Of a DNA stretch of 64,000 bases, positions 10,252 through 19,500 are shown in pieces. Each line of letters opens with the position of its first letter. Position 1 is the first letter of the stretch. The notes below the pieces were generated by a model that was given only the letters and a program-made list of their open reading frames with translations, was not told the DNA's origin and did no database searches. The position numbers were made by a program, and so were the translations under genes. The DNA lies in the NCBI RefSeq assembly GCF_023544865.1, contig NZ_JAMJFX010000014.1, forward strand, positions 1-64,000. Direction: 5' to 3'. The stretch is from Phaeovulum molybdatiresistens. GTDB lineage: Bacteria; Pseudomonadota; Alphaproteobacteria; Rhodobacterales; Rhodobacteraceae.

Positions 10252-10919
10252 GATTAGTCTTCCTTTTTTTACACCGCATTGCAGCGGCGCTGCTCGGTCT
10301 TCTGGGTGGTGGGGGAGCAAGCGGCACGCGGGCCGCCGACGTTCGGGGCGATCTCTAAGACGAGATCAGCGGAAGGCTCATTGGGAGCTTCCGCGGTGAA
10401 TTTCAGATATGTGGACACGCCTGGCTGCAATCGCCGCCTACCTGGTCGGTGACGAAAACGGTGAAACAGCGCCGGACTGCGCCGCGCCGAAGAGAAAGAG
10501 TCATGGCCAACAGGTTCTGCGCCGTTCGCGCGACTCTTGTTCGAACAAAAGTTGAGCGCCGGAGTGCGCAACGCGCCCGCTTCAAAGCCGCCAGAATGCA
10601 AGCCAATCACCATACTATCAGCATTCCTGACAGTGACAGCGATCATGCCGCATTGCGTTTCTCGTTCTTTTTCAAGCACTTGAGGCATCTTCTCCTGCTC
10701 TTGTTACCGTCACTTTCAGTCTCACCTCTACATTTCCGCCGCTAAGAAATAAGCTGTGAGACTTACTGCAGCGCCGAACGTATTTGAGAAACGTTAACGA
10801 ACCCCATCATAACGACGTCGACGCAAATGCCACCGGTGCGCACGGACAGTGCCCCCATATCTTTTGTAGTTTTTAAATCTTAAGTATTATTTTTAGCGCG
10901 ATGATTGTTTCGCACATAA
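10252..10919. other. Leader/intergenic region upstream of the giant gene
   Basis: There are 668 bases between the giant gene and the insertion sequence. The part at 10855-10905 is AT-rich (runs of T and A on both strands) and is the likeliest promoter area for the leftward giant gene, but I cannot pick a convincing -35/-10 pair. A weak open frame on the minus strand is listed separately. I see no RNA gene. Confidence 0.5.
10269..10688 (-). CDS. Possible small protein in the giant-gene leader
   Basis: This is an open frame of 139 residues that ends 17 bases before the giant gene's start. A good ribosome site (GGAG, then AAG directly before the ATG) supports it, and both would lie on the same transcript. 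Against it: the Arg/Pro/Ser-rich middle looks like out-of-frame GC-rich DNA, no domain or membrane segment is recognisable, and nothing suggests a role. It may be an untranslated leader or a translational coupling peptide. Confidence 0.2.
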   Translation of the reverse strand: MPQVLEKERETQCGMIAVTVRNADSMVIGLHSGGFEAGALRTPALNFCSNKSRANGAEPVGHDSFSSARRSPALFHRFRHRPGRRRLQPGVSTYLKFTAEAPNEPSADLVLEIAPNVGGPRAACSPTTQKTEQRRCNAV

Positions 10920-12211
10920 GGGCACCTCGATTTTTAACCCATTTCGGGGCCACGCCGCGCGTCCCATGACGTGATCCAAGCTGGAGGCCGCCTACTGTCG
11001 GCCCGGTATACCCGTACGTTCGCGGCTCTGTGCCCGTTCCGCTCAGGCTTTCGACCGTTGCAGACTGATCTGCTCGGTGGTTTGCCCGGTGTTTATGCCG
11101 GGCACGGGTTGATGCGACGCAACTGCACCAGCCGTCGCATGTTATAGGCGAGGTTTTTCATCCCGATCTTCGCCTTGGCCCGCACCATGCCGATCGTGCG
11201 CACCAGCGTGCCGCCCATATCGTTGGTCTGCGCCCCGAAGACATGTTCAACGCGGACCCGCACCGAGGATTTGGTCCGGTTGCTAGCCTTGGCCTGTTCG
11301 CTCAGCGGTTTGCCGCGCTTACCCTTGCGGTGGATGCGGCTCTTCAAGCCTCGGGCACGCAGCTTGGCCTCCATCTCCTCGGACCGATAAGCTGAATCCG
11401 CCCAGACGCCAGCACCGGTGTTACCCTCCATCAGGAGGTGATCCACCGCTTGACTGTCGTGCTGGGCCGCATCGCTGACATGGTAGCGCCGCACCAGCTT
11501 GTGCTTGCGATCCACGTTCACGTGGTTCTTGTAGCCGTAATGGCTTTTGCCATGCTTTTTCGTCCAGCGTGCGTCGACGTCCTTCTGGCACCGCTTGGCC
11601 GGCTTGTCCTTCCAGTCGTCGGGCTCCTCGCCGCCCTTGATAATCTTGTTTTCTTCGCGGGTGTTGCGGTTCTTCGGCACCGGCACGATGGACGCGTCCA
11701 GGATCTGACCGCCCCGTGCTATATAGCCCTGCCGCGACAGATACCCGTCAAACTGTCGAAACAGCTCGTCGACCAGCCCCGCCTGCGCCAATGCTTCGCG
11801 GTAGAGCCAGACCGTCTTGGCGTCGGGAACCCGGTCCTCCAGTCTGAGGCCCAGGAACCTCATGAACGACAGCCGGTCACGCACCTGATATTCGATCTGG
11901 TCGTCCGACAGGTTGTAAAGCGCACTAAGCACAAGCGTCTTGAACATCAGCACCGCGTCCATCGGCTTACGACCAGCCCGCGACTTCCGTTCCGCCTCGG
12001 GCTTGCGCCAGACACGCTCCAGCGTCGACCGGAACTCCTCCCACGGCACAACGGTGTCGATCTCGACCAGTGGGTCCCGCTTGGCATCCAGACTGGCGTA
12101 GCGGTCTGACAAATCGAAGAAACCCATCTGCGCCATCGTCACCCTCCAGCAGTCGAACGCTCCCTTCTTCCTACCAAGCCGGAGTGATCACGCCAATTTT
12201 TCGAGGTGCCC
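10920..12211 (-). mobile_element. Complete IS5-family insertion sequence
   Basis: The element is 1,292 bp. Its ends are perfect 11-bp inverted repeats, GGGCACCTCGA at 10920-10930 and its complement at 12201-12211, each followed inward by an A/T run. It is flanked by the direct repeat ATAA at 10916-10919 and 12212-12215, the target duplication. A single transposase gene fills it. Intact ends, intact duplication and an uninterrupted transposase suggest a fairly recent insertion. It sits between the giant gene and the prophage. Confidence 0.9.
11093..12136 (-). CDS. IS5-family DDE transposase
   Basis: Catalyses cut-and-paste style movement of the surrounding element. I start it at the ATG at 12136, which has GGAGG seven bases upstream; a GTG two codons earlier (12142) is possible. 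At 347 residues it is close to the family's usual size. The N-terminal third holds the IS5-type helical domain (RKPMDAVLMFKTLVL region). Catalytic DDE residues can be placed as Asp147 (ILDAS), Asp247 (WADSAY) and Glu297 (RVEHVFG), with the basic KNH and SDAAQHDS signatures between. No frameshift or internal stop is present, so it should be active. Confidence 0.95.
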   Translation of the reverse strand: MAQMGFFDLSDRYASLDAKRDPLVEIDTVVPWEEFRSTLERVWRKPEAERKSRAGRKPMDAVLMFKTLVLSALYNLSDDQIEYQVRDRLSFMRFLGLRLEDRVPDAKTVWLYREALAQAGLVDELFRQFDGYLSRQGYIARGGQILDASIVPVPKNRNTREENKIIKGGEEPDDWKDKPAKRCQKDVDARWTKKHGKSHYGYKNHVNVDRKHKLVRRYHVSDAAQHDSQAVDHLLMEGNTGAGVWADSAYRSEEMEAKLRARGLKSRIHRKGKRGKPLSEQAKASNRTKSSVRVRVEHVFGAQTNDMGGTLVRTIGMVRAKAKIGMKNLAYNMRRLVQLRRINPCPA

Positions 12212-12267
12212 ATAATTTTGGTAGCTCAGGAGCACAACGCGGCCATTTGATTCCGTGAAAACCTGAA

Positions 12268-12329
12268 ACGGGCCGGGCGCATCGCTTTGGTTGAGGTATT
12301 TGGTGCTTCCCGGCGGTTACCCGGCCCGT
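12268..12329. terminator. Inverted repeat behind the last late gene
   Basis: ACGGGCCGGG (12268-12277) and its exact complement (12320-12329) enclose 42 bases and lie directly after the stop of the outer spanin gene. A T-run is lacking, so this may be a factor-dependent terminator or a feature of the prophage end rather than a simple intrinsic terminator. Confidence 0.4.
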
Positions 12330-12332
12330 CAT

Positions 12333-12581
12333 TCACCGACACGCCCTCGCCTGGTCGCGCAACGCTGAATAATCTGCCAACCAGTCGATGATCCGGGCCC
12401 CCTCGGGCAGCGCTGCGACCTCATCGGCCACCTGAACCTGTTCAGCCCGGCTGTACTCCACGATGGGCGGGCAAGCTGAAGGCGTCGCTTCAGAACCCAC
12501 CCGCGCGCAGCCGGTCAAGAAGATCATCGCGATCACGAGGACGGCGGCTGGCGGCGTCAAGCATCTTGCGTTGGATGGCAT
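12333..12581 (-). CDS. Outer spanin-like small lipoprotein (Rz1-like)
   Basis: This 82-residue protein has a basic start, a hydrophobic segment (AAVLVIAMIFL) and a lipobox LTGC around residue 25, so it should be an outer-membrane lipoprotein. It overlaps the preceding membrane/coiled-coil gene in another frame, the arrangement typical of Rz/Rz1 spanin pairs that fuse inner and outer membranes at lysis. I chose the internal ATG at 12581, because upstream codons read as out-of-frame arginine/proline-rich sequence. Spanin sequences are poorly conserved, so the call rests on topology and position. Confidence 0.55.
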   Translation of the reverse strand: MPSNARCLTPPAAVLVIAMIFLTGCARVGSEATPSACPPIVEYSRAEQVQVADEVAALPEGARIIDWLADYSALRDQARACR

Positions 12582-12747
12582 TTGCACGCTCCAGGTTTTC
12601 CAACCGCTCGGCGGCGCGGCCCGTGCGCTCGCCCTGCCGGCGGAGGTTGAGCAGAAACAGGATGATGGTGAGCGCGGCGAGGGCGAGGCCTGTCGCGCGC
12701 CGCGCCCACGGCCGAGCCATAAGTCCGACCACAAGGCTGCCCCACAT
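12490..12747 (-). CDS. Inner spanin-like membrane/coiled-coil protein (Rz-like)
   Basis: The 85-residue product has one membrane helix (about residues 17-35) followed by a charged helical region (about 38-80) rich in Glu, Arg and Leu that could form a coiled coil in the periplasm. Its ATG overlaps the endolysin stop (TGATG), so translation is coupled. Its 3' part overlaps the Rz1-like lipoprotein. It could alternatively be a small holin, but the coiled coil and the overlapping lipoprotein favour a spanin. Confidence 0.55.
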   Translation of the reverse strand: MWGSLVVGLMARPWARRATGLALAALTIILFLLNLRRQGERTGRAAERLENLERANAIQRKMLDAASRRPRDRDDLLDRLRAGGF

Positions 12748-13427
12748 CAGCGCCGCCCTTTTCGCCAGTCATCGAGCCGGGCGTAAACAGTCACCGCGAT
12801 CCCGGCCAGCGCGAGGGCAATGAACAGCCAGCGCAGGCTGTCGAGGTAAGGCACCAACGGTAGGACGGCGCCCTGAGTCTCTGCCAGTACTTCCTGTGCC
12901 ACCTCAACCCCAGCCGCCCCCATGGTGGCGGCACCCGCCGCTCCCGCTCCGCGCAACGTCCGGCTTTCCGCCAGCACTTCCCGCGCGGGCGGGGTTTCCG
13001 GCGCGAAGGGCACCGCCCAGATCGGGAACTTTTCGCCCCAACTGCGCGCGGGCCCCAGATCGATGTGCATAAACCCCGAGCGCGGGTAGTACCCAAATCC
13101 CAGAAACCCCACCTCCCGCGCCGCCGCTTCGAAGGCGACGGGATCGTGGTTCTCCATGGCGATGTCGAAGGCCGTGCCGTCCATGTGTTTCGAGCGCGGC
13201 GCGCCGCCCACACGACGATTATGTTCCGGGCTTCGATAGGCCGAGCGGATGATCAGCGGCTTGCCCAGCCGGTCGCGCAGGGCCTGCAGCTTGTCCAGGG
13301 CTTCGGTGTCGATCTTGAGCGTGCCGGTCCCGCGACAGGCGATTTCCGCGGGCGAGAAGTTCTTCCAGCGCCAGTCGCGCGTGGGAACATCGCGCCAGTG
13401 GCGGTAGCTGCGGATGGGGTCGGACAT
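12747..13427 (-). CDS. Endolysin, peptidase M15A type, with C-terminal membrane anchor
   Basis: Cuts peptide cross-links of the cell wall at the end of the lytic cycle. Residues 1-130 form the M15 (D-Ala-D-Ala carboxypeptidase-like) fold, with the zinc ligands His81 and Asp88 in the SKHMDGTAFD motif and His121 in MHID. A linker rich in Ala/Gly/Glu (about 140-195) leads to a membrane helix near residues 203-220 and a basic tail. A C-terminal anchor is not usual for simple endolysins; it would hold the enzyme at the inner membrane until release. It precedes the spanin pair and follows the candidate holin gene. Confidence 0.85.
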   Translation of the reverse strand: MSDPIRSYRHWRDVPTRDWRWKNFSPAEIACRGTGTLKIDTEALDKLQALRDRLGKPLIIRSAYRSPEHNRRVGGAPRSKHMDGTAFDIAMENHDPVAFEAAAREVGFLGFGYYPRSGFMHIDLGPARSWGEKFPIWAVPFAPETPPAREVLAESRTLRGAGAAGAATMGAAGVEVAQEVLAETQGAVLPLVPYLDSLRWLFIALALAGIAVTVYARLDDWRKGRR

Positions 13428-13533
13428 GGATATTCCTCCTGGAAGAGATGTCTGCGCCCGCCCGCAGCGTCGGGGCTGCGGATGGGCATGGTTTCGGGGT
13501 GTAGGGGGCTTCGCTGGCCAACCGGTGTGGCGC

Positions 13534-13824
13534 TCAACCGGCCGATCCGAAGACCTTCAGCTTGAGGGCAATGCCGGCGAGCAGGGCGAGGAGAATGCCG
13601 GTGGTGAGGAGATGCACGGTGGTCTGCACGGCGGTGCGGCGCATGAAGCGAATGCCTTCGAGCAGCGCGCGCAGGTCGCGCATGTCTAGGGCCGCCTCCC
13701 GGCCATCGAGGCCGACATCGGCCAGCGCGCGTTTTGCGCCCTCCTCGGCGGCGCGGGCCAGCAGCTCCTCGAATTCGGCATCGGGCATGCGGACATAGCC
13801 CTGATCGGAACGCGGCGGGGTCAT
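13534..13824 (-). CDS. Candidate holin, one membrane segment (DUF6127-like)
   Basis: This 96-residue protein has an acidic N-terminal helical half (residues 12-60) and one hydrophobic helix (about 68-90) with a short basic tail. It resembles the small DUF6127-type proteins found next to lysis genes in rhodobacterial prophages. Position directly upstream of the endolysin gene suggests a holin or a holin partner, but topology alone cannot settle this. Its ATG overlaps the stop of the tail fibre gene (ATGA, 13821-13824). Confidence 0.55.
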   Translation of the reverse strand: MTPPRSDQGYVRMPDAEFEELLARAAEEGAKRALADVGLDGREAALDMRDLRALLEGIRFMRRTAVQTTVHLLTTGILLALLAGIALKLKVFGSAG

Positions 13825-14819
13825 GCGGACAGGATCCCGACTTCGCCAGGCAGCGTGGCAAGGCTCCAGGGGCTGTCATCGGCGGGATTGCGCGCCCAGC
13901 TCGACCAGACGGCCTTCGGCGCGAGCCGCGGCAAGACCTCAGCCGGGGCATCGTGGTTCACCCCGTCCAGACGCAGGAAGCCGGCCGTGGCTTGCGGACC
14001 TTCGGCACCGGCCTGGGCGATCTGGCGCAGATGCACGCCCGTGATCGTCGTGGCCCCTGCCGGTCCCGAAGGCCCGCTCAGCGAGAAGGAGAGCCGCTGC
14101 CCGGGCGCGGTGCTCAGCACCCGGGTGCCCAGGTCCTGATCGGCCAGCGCCTCGATCCCGCCGATCATCTCGGCATAGCTGGCCAGTGCTGCCGGGCTGC
14201 GCCGCACGAAGCGCCGGCCGATGGTCGGCACGCCGTCAAGGAGCGCAATATGCGCATAATACCAGCTGCGCAGCGAATAGGAGCTGTGCAGGCCAAGATT
14301 GGATACGACCAGCTGCACGGGCTTGCCGCGCCCACCAGTATTGACCGCGGTGGCGCTGCTTTGCAGCACGCCATCGACAAAGAACTCGATGGTGATCTCG
14401 GCGCCGACGGCGAGACGGACATCGACCCATTGCGGCTGGGCATTGGTGGCAAAATAGCTCGACACGCCCTGCACGCTGGTGTCGCCCTGCGCGATGGCAT
14501 GATAGCGCGAGGTGCTGCTCAGCGGACGGATCTGGGCCAGGCGGCGGGCGGCGGCGTCGTAGAATTCCAGAAAGCTTGCGCTGGATTCGGAGATCACATG
14601 GGCATCGGCGCTGGGCGGCACATAGCGAAAGCCCAGCCAAAGATCGCCCTGGGGGGCGGGATGGAGGATGCTGAAAGGCATGGCATCCGCGCGCGCGGCG
14701 CTGAAGCGCAGGGCATTGCTGTCGAGGCTGGGGTCAAAACCGATGCTGTCGGTGCTGATCCTGTTGGCGATGGCGGAAATGTCGCTGGGCTGATGGCCCA
14801 GATGCAGGATGTGGCTCAT
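13821..14819 (-). CDS. Phage tail fibre-region protein, function unknown
   Basis: 332 residues. I use the ATG at 14819, which overlaps the stop of the preceding gene (ATGA); the longer frame to 14900 adds only arginine-rich out-of-frame sequence. The middle (about 30-200) reads like a beta-sandwich of the lectin/glucanase type (LWLGFRYVPP, ITIEFFVDGVLQ, SSYSLRSWYYAHIALLDG), which fits carbohydrate binding, but I recognise no named family with certainty. It belongs to a run of four translationally coupled fibre genes and may contribute to host recognition. Confidence 0.6.
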   Translation of the reverse strand: MSHILHLGHQPSDISAIANRISTDSIGFDPSLDSNALRFSAARADAMPFSILHPAPQGDLWLGFRYVPPSADAHVISESSASFLEFYDAAARRLAQIRPLSSTSRYHAIAQGDTSVQGVSSYFATNAQPQWVDVRLAVGAEITIEFFVDGVLQSSATAVNTGGRGKPVQLVVSNLGLHSSYSLRSWYYAHIALLDGVPTIGRRFVRRSPAALASYAEMIGGIEALADQDLGTRVLSTAPGQRLSFSLSGPSGPAGATTITGVHLRQIAQAGAEGPQATAGFLRLDGVNHDAPAEVLPRLAPKAVWSSWARNPADDSPWSLATLPGEVGILSA

Positions 14820-15685
14820 GGAAGCTCCCATTCGATATAGAGGGTGGCATGGGCGATGGCGGCTTGGGGCGCGGGGTCGCATTCGAGGATGACATCGCAA
14901 GCGGCGAGGCTCAGGCGGGCGGCCGGGTCATGTTCACGCCAAGCTGTGACGCTGGCGAGGCTCCAGGCCCGCGCGAGATCGCCTTCAATCCAGACGGCCG
15001 CATCAGAAATGCCCAGATCAGAAGCGTCCTGCCCCAGAGCCAGAACGCCGGACGGGACCGGATAGCTGAACTGGGCGGGCAGTGAGCGCAGGCTGCCGCC
15101 ATCGCCGGGATTGCGGCCCTGGATCTGGGGATAGAAGGCGGCGCTTGGCGCGGCGGTCCAGATCGGATCGCCGCTGACGGGGTCGCTCTGCCAGATCCCG
15201 TTCTTGCCGATCCAGAGGCGGGCATGGGCGGGATCGAGCACGAACATCAGCACATCGCCCGCCCCGAAGCGCGGCAGGCCGGTCAGTTGCTGGACGGCTG
15301 TTGCGGAGTTCGACGACCAGAGCGTGCCATTGCCACGCCAGCCGATCGAGCCCCGCGTGATCGGGTTGAGGCCCAGGTCAAATTCCTCGCGCTGCGCGGC
15401 CGAGACCACGCCAAGATACCCATCGAAGCTCGCCGCACCGCCCGGCGCGCAGAGGACCTCCCAATAGCGCCGGCCGCTGGTGGGCAGGATCGCCTGGGCA
15501 CTGGGCACCCAGCGGCGATAATCGCTGCCGCCTGCGGTGTTGAGGGCGGTCTGATTGTCGTCGGAAAGCGTGTAGCCCGCGGGGCGACGGCTGGTGTCGA
15601 GCTCCCAGGCGCGGCCGAGATCGACTGGGGCCGTGCGATCGCCGCCCTGAGCGAGGATCGCGGTGCGCATCATCAGAAGGCTCAT
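14816..15685 (-). CDS. Phage tail protein with SPRY-like domain
   Basis: 289 residues from the ATG at 15685, which overlaps the stop of the DUF2793 gene. Residues about 55-185 resemble a SPRY (B30.2) beta-sandwich: YWEVLCAP, FDGYLGVVS, GSIGWRGNGTLW, GDVLMFVLDPAHARLWIGKNG are the expected strand signatures. SPRY domains are known mainly from eukaryotes as protein-binding modules and occur sporadically in phage tail proteins. The C-terminal 100 residues are unrecognised. Likely part of the adsorption apparatus. Confidence 0.65.
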   Translation of the reverse strand: MSLLMMRTAILAQGGDRTAPVDLGRAWELDTSRRPAGYTLSDDNQTALNTAGGSDYRRWVPSAQAILPTSGRRYWEVLCAPGGAASFDGYLGVVSAAQREEFDLGLNPITRGSIGWRGNGTLWSSNSATAVQQLTGLPRFGAGDVLMFVLDPAHARLWIGKNGIWQSDPVSGDPIWTAAPSAAFYPQIQGRNPGDGGSLRSLPAQFSYPVPSGVLALGQDASDLGISDAAVWIEGDLARAWSLASVTAWREHDPAARLSLAACDVILECDPAPQAAIAHATLYIEWELP

Positions 15686-16359
15686 TGGACGGCCCCCGCC
15701 AGCAGCGCGCCTTGGATGGTCCAAGCATCTGCACCGCGCTTGACGAGGGCGGCGCCCGACCATTGGCCATCGAGAGCGACGGAGCCGGCCTCCACGCCAT
15801 TGAGCGACACGCCCGCTGCGGCGGCAACCGTTGCGATCCCGACGCCGACCTGCGTCACGTTGATCAGCGTGCCGATTTCGAAGGGCACGGTCGCCTCATC
15901 CGGGATCGTCACGGTGACGGCCGAGGATCCGGTGGTTTCGAGGATACTGCCCAGATCGATGGGTTCGAGGGTATGTGCCGCAGCTGTCAGCGTGCGGATG
16001 CGCACGACGCCCGCTCGGGGCACGTCAACCCATTCTCCGCCCTCGAAACAGACATGCCGCCGCTCATCGGCGATCCAGACCTGCCAGCCCTCCTGCGGCG
16101 TGAGAAACACCCAAGCCTCAGCCCCCGGCGCGCCGTCCCAGAGCGCGAGGGTGCCGGCATGGGCGGGGGCGCTCGCGGGCACAAGGTAGATATCGCCGGG
16201 CGTGCCAGCGGCCGGCAGGGGCGTGGCGCGGGAGCGGGCGCGCGCTTGGACCAGGGCCGAGAGGCGGCGCAGGTCTTCGCTGAGGCTGGTGCCCCAGTTG
16301 CGCTGGCCGGGGTCATAGAAGGCGCGCAGCCCCAGTCCCGGCAGGATCCGTTCGGGCAT
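15682..16359 (-). CDS. DUF2793 family phage tail protein
   Basis: 225 residues. The first half carries the DUF2793 pattern: a start of the LPGLGLRAFYDPGQRNWG type, GDIYLVPASAPAHAG, then LALWDGAPGAEAWVFLTPQEGWQVWI. The second half is a Thr/Val/Gly-rich beta region (about 115-220) of the kind that trimerises in fibres. Such proteins sit next to tail tip genes in alphaproteobacterial siphophages, and the position here is the same. Exact role is unknown; a fibre or fibre-attachment role is inferred. Confidence 0.75.
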   Translation of the reverse strand: MPERILPGLGLRAFYDPGQRNWGTSLSEDLRRLSALVQARARSRATPLPAAGTPGDIYLVPASAPAHAGTLALWDGAPGAEAWVFLTPQEGWQVWIADERRHVCFEGGEWVDVPRAGVVRIRTLTAAAHTLEPIDLGSILETTGSSAVTVTIPDEATVPFEIGTLINVTQVGVGIATVAAAAGVSLNGVEAGSVALDGQWSGAALVKRGADAWTIQGALLAGAVQ

Positions 16360-16573
16360 CGTGATCTCGCTTGTTGTGGTGAAAGGGGATCGGGGGACAG
16401 CATCTTGCCGCTGCCGATCGTGTTGTCATTGGCCGCTCCAGTCGCGTTGTCGGTGCCTGTGCTGCTGTCATCGGGACAACTGTCGTTCAGTCTGCCTGAG
16501 TAGCCCGCTGCGGCAATGTTCGATGCCGCTGCCAGAGGCGCTGCCGGTACCGCGCGCCTGCAGGCAGCCCGGC
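16360..16573 (-). other. Short gap between tail tip and fibre genes
   Basis: 214 bases between the tail tip gene and the DUF2793 gene on the same transcript. Several minus-strand frames are open across part of it (Asp/Thr/Asn-rich in one), but none has a ribosome site or recognisable content. I call no gene here. Confidence 0.4.
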
Positions 16574-19500
16574 TCAGGTGCCCCAAAGTACGCCCCAGCC
16601 GCGATCCCATCCGGCGGCGAAGGGTGCGGTGAGGCGGAACCTGCGGGCCTCAAAGTCGGTGAGCCATGTGCTGCCAACCATGCGCCGGGCCCGGACGGCG
16701 AGGTCGATCTCGGCCGTGCGCTCGGGTGCGCCACTCTCCGGCACGTCCTCGGGCGACAGAATCCAGCTTGTGCTGCTGCCTGCATCGATCACGATGCCCG
16801 GCGGCATGAGGGCCGCGCCCGTGTCTGGATCGATCCAGCGGATCTCGATCGCATAGCCGGTTCCGGGTTCCGGCCCGATGGAGGCGGCGGTGTGATCGAC
16901 GATGACCGGACTGGTCTGGGTCAGACGGTCGCGATGGGCCCAACTGAGCTCCAGAGGGCCCACCACCAGCGCATCGCCATCCGGGGTGTAGCTGCCGTTG
17001 GCTTGCACCCGCCCGGGCGGCAGGGGACGGATGGCACGGCGCGCGAGCGTCACACGGTCCTCAGGGGCCAGCGCGAAGGCCAGCGTGCCGCGCCCGGTCT
17101 CGGGCAAAAGCCGCACGGCCAGGGCCTCGCCTGCGGCCCAGGCTCCTTCCGTGATCCGCGCGCCTGCGTCGAAGAAGATCACAGGCGTTCCCGCTGCATG
17201 GGCGCGCGGCACGGTATCGAGACAGCCCCGACCCACGGTGATGCTGGTCGGCGCGATGCCGTCCACGCGCAGCAGCTCACCGCCGATGCTGGCCAACGTG
17301 CCAATGCCAACCTCGCCGATGTCGCGCCAGCCGGTGACGGGAAGGATACGATCATCGGGGTTGTCGGTGACGTCCGCCGCCAGCAGTGCGGTTGGCGCGA
17401 ACGCCACTACGCCCTCTTGTGCGGGGCCGGTGCCCGGGTCGATCCAGAGTTGGGCCGCCAGCGCATCGGCGCTGGGGCGCTCGCCCGTGGCCATCAAGGC
17501 CCCCGCGTCCGGATCCTCGGTCAGGATGCGGTCGGCCTCGCTATGGCCAAGTTCGCGGACCAGCAGCCAGTAGGGGGCTTCCTCGACCATGCGCCGGGTC
17601 AGAGCCCGCGGCGGGGCGGCAAGGCCGGTTCCCGCAGAGATCCGCCCGCCGGCAATGGCCGTGGCCCCGAGGGCAAAGACGTCCTCGGCGAGCTTGAGCC
17701 GAATGCCATTGTCGCGCCCGTCGCCCTGGCCGATCTCGGAGATGCGCATGACCACGTCCTCAAGCCCGCGGTGCGGCGACCGCAGCCGGATCACATCGCC
17801 GGGGCCAAGGCCCGCGCCCGCACGGGTCACGGTGATCTCGCCGCTGAGCAACGGGGCGGACAAGGCGCGCAGATCGCGTTCGGCCAGGCGCAGCGCCAGG
17901 CTTTGATAACGGACACCGGGATAATCGAGCGTGGTCGCAATCACCTCGCCCATGGCCTGTACCCGCGCAGTATCCGTCACGCTGACAGCACCGATGTCAT
18001 CCGTCCAGGCATCGGTGAAGCGCACCGTGACGCTGTTGACGAGATCCGAGGGCGCGCGCCGGCCCAGACGACCCCAGTCCACGACATTGGTCTCGTCGAA
18101 GACGGGCAGCATGGCGGGATCATAATCGTCCCGGATCAGCCTCACCTCCCAAAGCCCGGTGCGCCGGTCGATGAAGAGCGTGGCATCGATATGATCGAGG
18201 ACGCTGCCGATGAACGCCTCGATCGAGCTGTCCTGCTGCCAGATCAGCGAGAGGCCAAAGCCCTCGGCGTAAAGCCTGTCCGCCGCGGCGGTAAAACTCG
18301 CGCCGATTTCGACCGAGGAATAGCCCAGCCCCCAGTCGCGATTGGTGAGGCATTCGCGCAGGATATGGGCCGGGTTCATGTCCGGGCCATTGCCGAAGGC
18401 CCCGCGCAGCGAGGCGACGAGCGCCTGGCTGTTGCCGGGCGGGATCACCGGCACGCCGTCCACCGGCGTAGTGTCGATGCGCGCGGTATGGGTGGTATCG
18501 CTCAGCGCGATGTTGAAGCCGAAGATGTCGGCGGGCGGCAGGCTGCGCAGGATCGCCAGTGCCGCATCGACCGAGGATACGGGCGATGGCGCGCCATCGG
18601 TCACGAAGATCACGATCCGTCGCTTGGCGCCGGCGCCCGCGAAGAACGGTCCCGCTTCGGCGAAGGCCGCATCGAAGCTCGTACCGCCCGCGGTGGTGTT
18701 GGCGCGTGCCAGCATCCAGGCCTCGAGGGCGGCATAATCCTCCGGGCCGATGTCGCGCCGCTCGATGGACCCCGCAACAGTCGCGTTCCAGAGCACGATG
18801 CGGATATCGTTCGGCCGGTCGGGATCCACCCCCGCGGCGATCTCGCGGATCAGGGCGGCGACGCCTGCCTTTTGCGCGGCCATCCGTGTGCCCGACATCG
18901 AGCCCGAGACATCGAGCGCGATGTAGATCGCGGCGTCCGAGATATTGGCCTCGGGCACGATGGCGGCTGTCTCGGGATACCATTGTGCGGCCCCGGCCTC
19001 GCCGGTCAGCACCCGGGTCACGCGCACCGCCCAGGGCTTGAGGTAGGGGTTGATGCCGAGATAGACCTGCCGCAGCACGAGGCTGCAGAGCCCGCGATAG
19101 GCGGGCACGTCCCCGCCCATGCGCGCTGCGAGGTAGTCATTCGGCCCCTGGCCGGGCCCGCCCATCAGCACATCGACATCGCCACGAATGCCGCCCTCAC
19201 GACTTTCGCCGCCAAAGAGATCGGGTTTGTCGATGCGGATGCGCCCGCCGGCAGCGCCGGTATTGCTGGCCGTACTGCTCGCCTCAAAGACCTCCACCGA
19301 TTGCGCGGGCAAGCTCAGCGCTTCGGGCAGGACGGACCAGGACGTCACATGGGTGGCGGGATCGAAGGTGACGCCCTTCAGCGTGATTGTCTGGCGCGTG
19401 CCATCGCGGAGCAGAAGGCGATAATCCCGGCCGATACGCACGCCGGCCAGTGTTCCTGCAAAGCGGATCAAAGCCCCGGCATCGCCTGCCAGGGCGGCTG

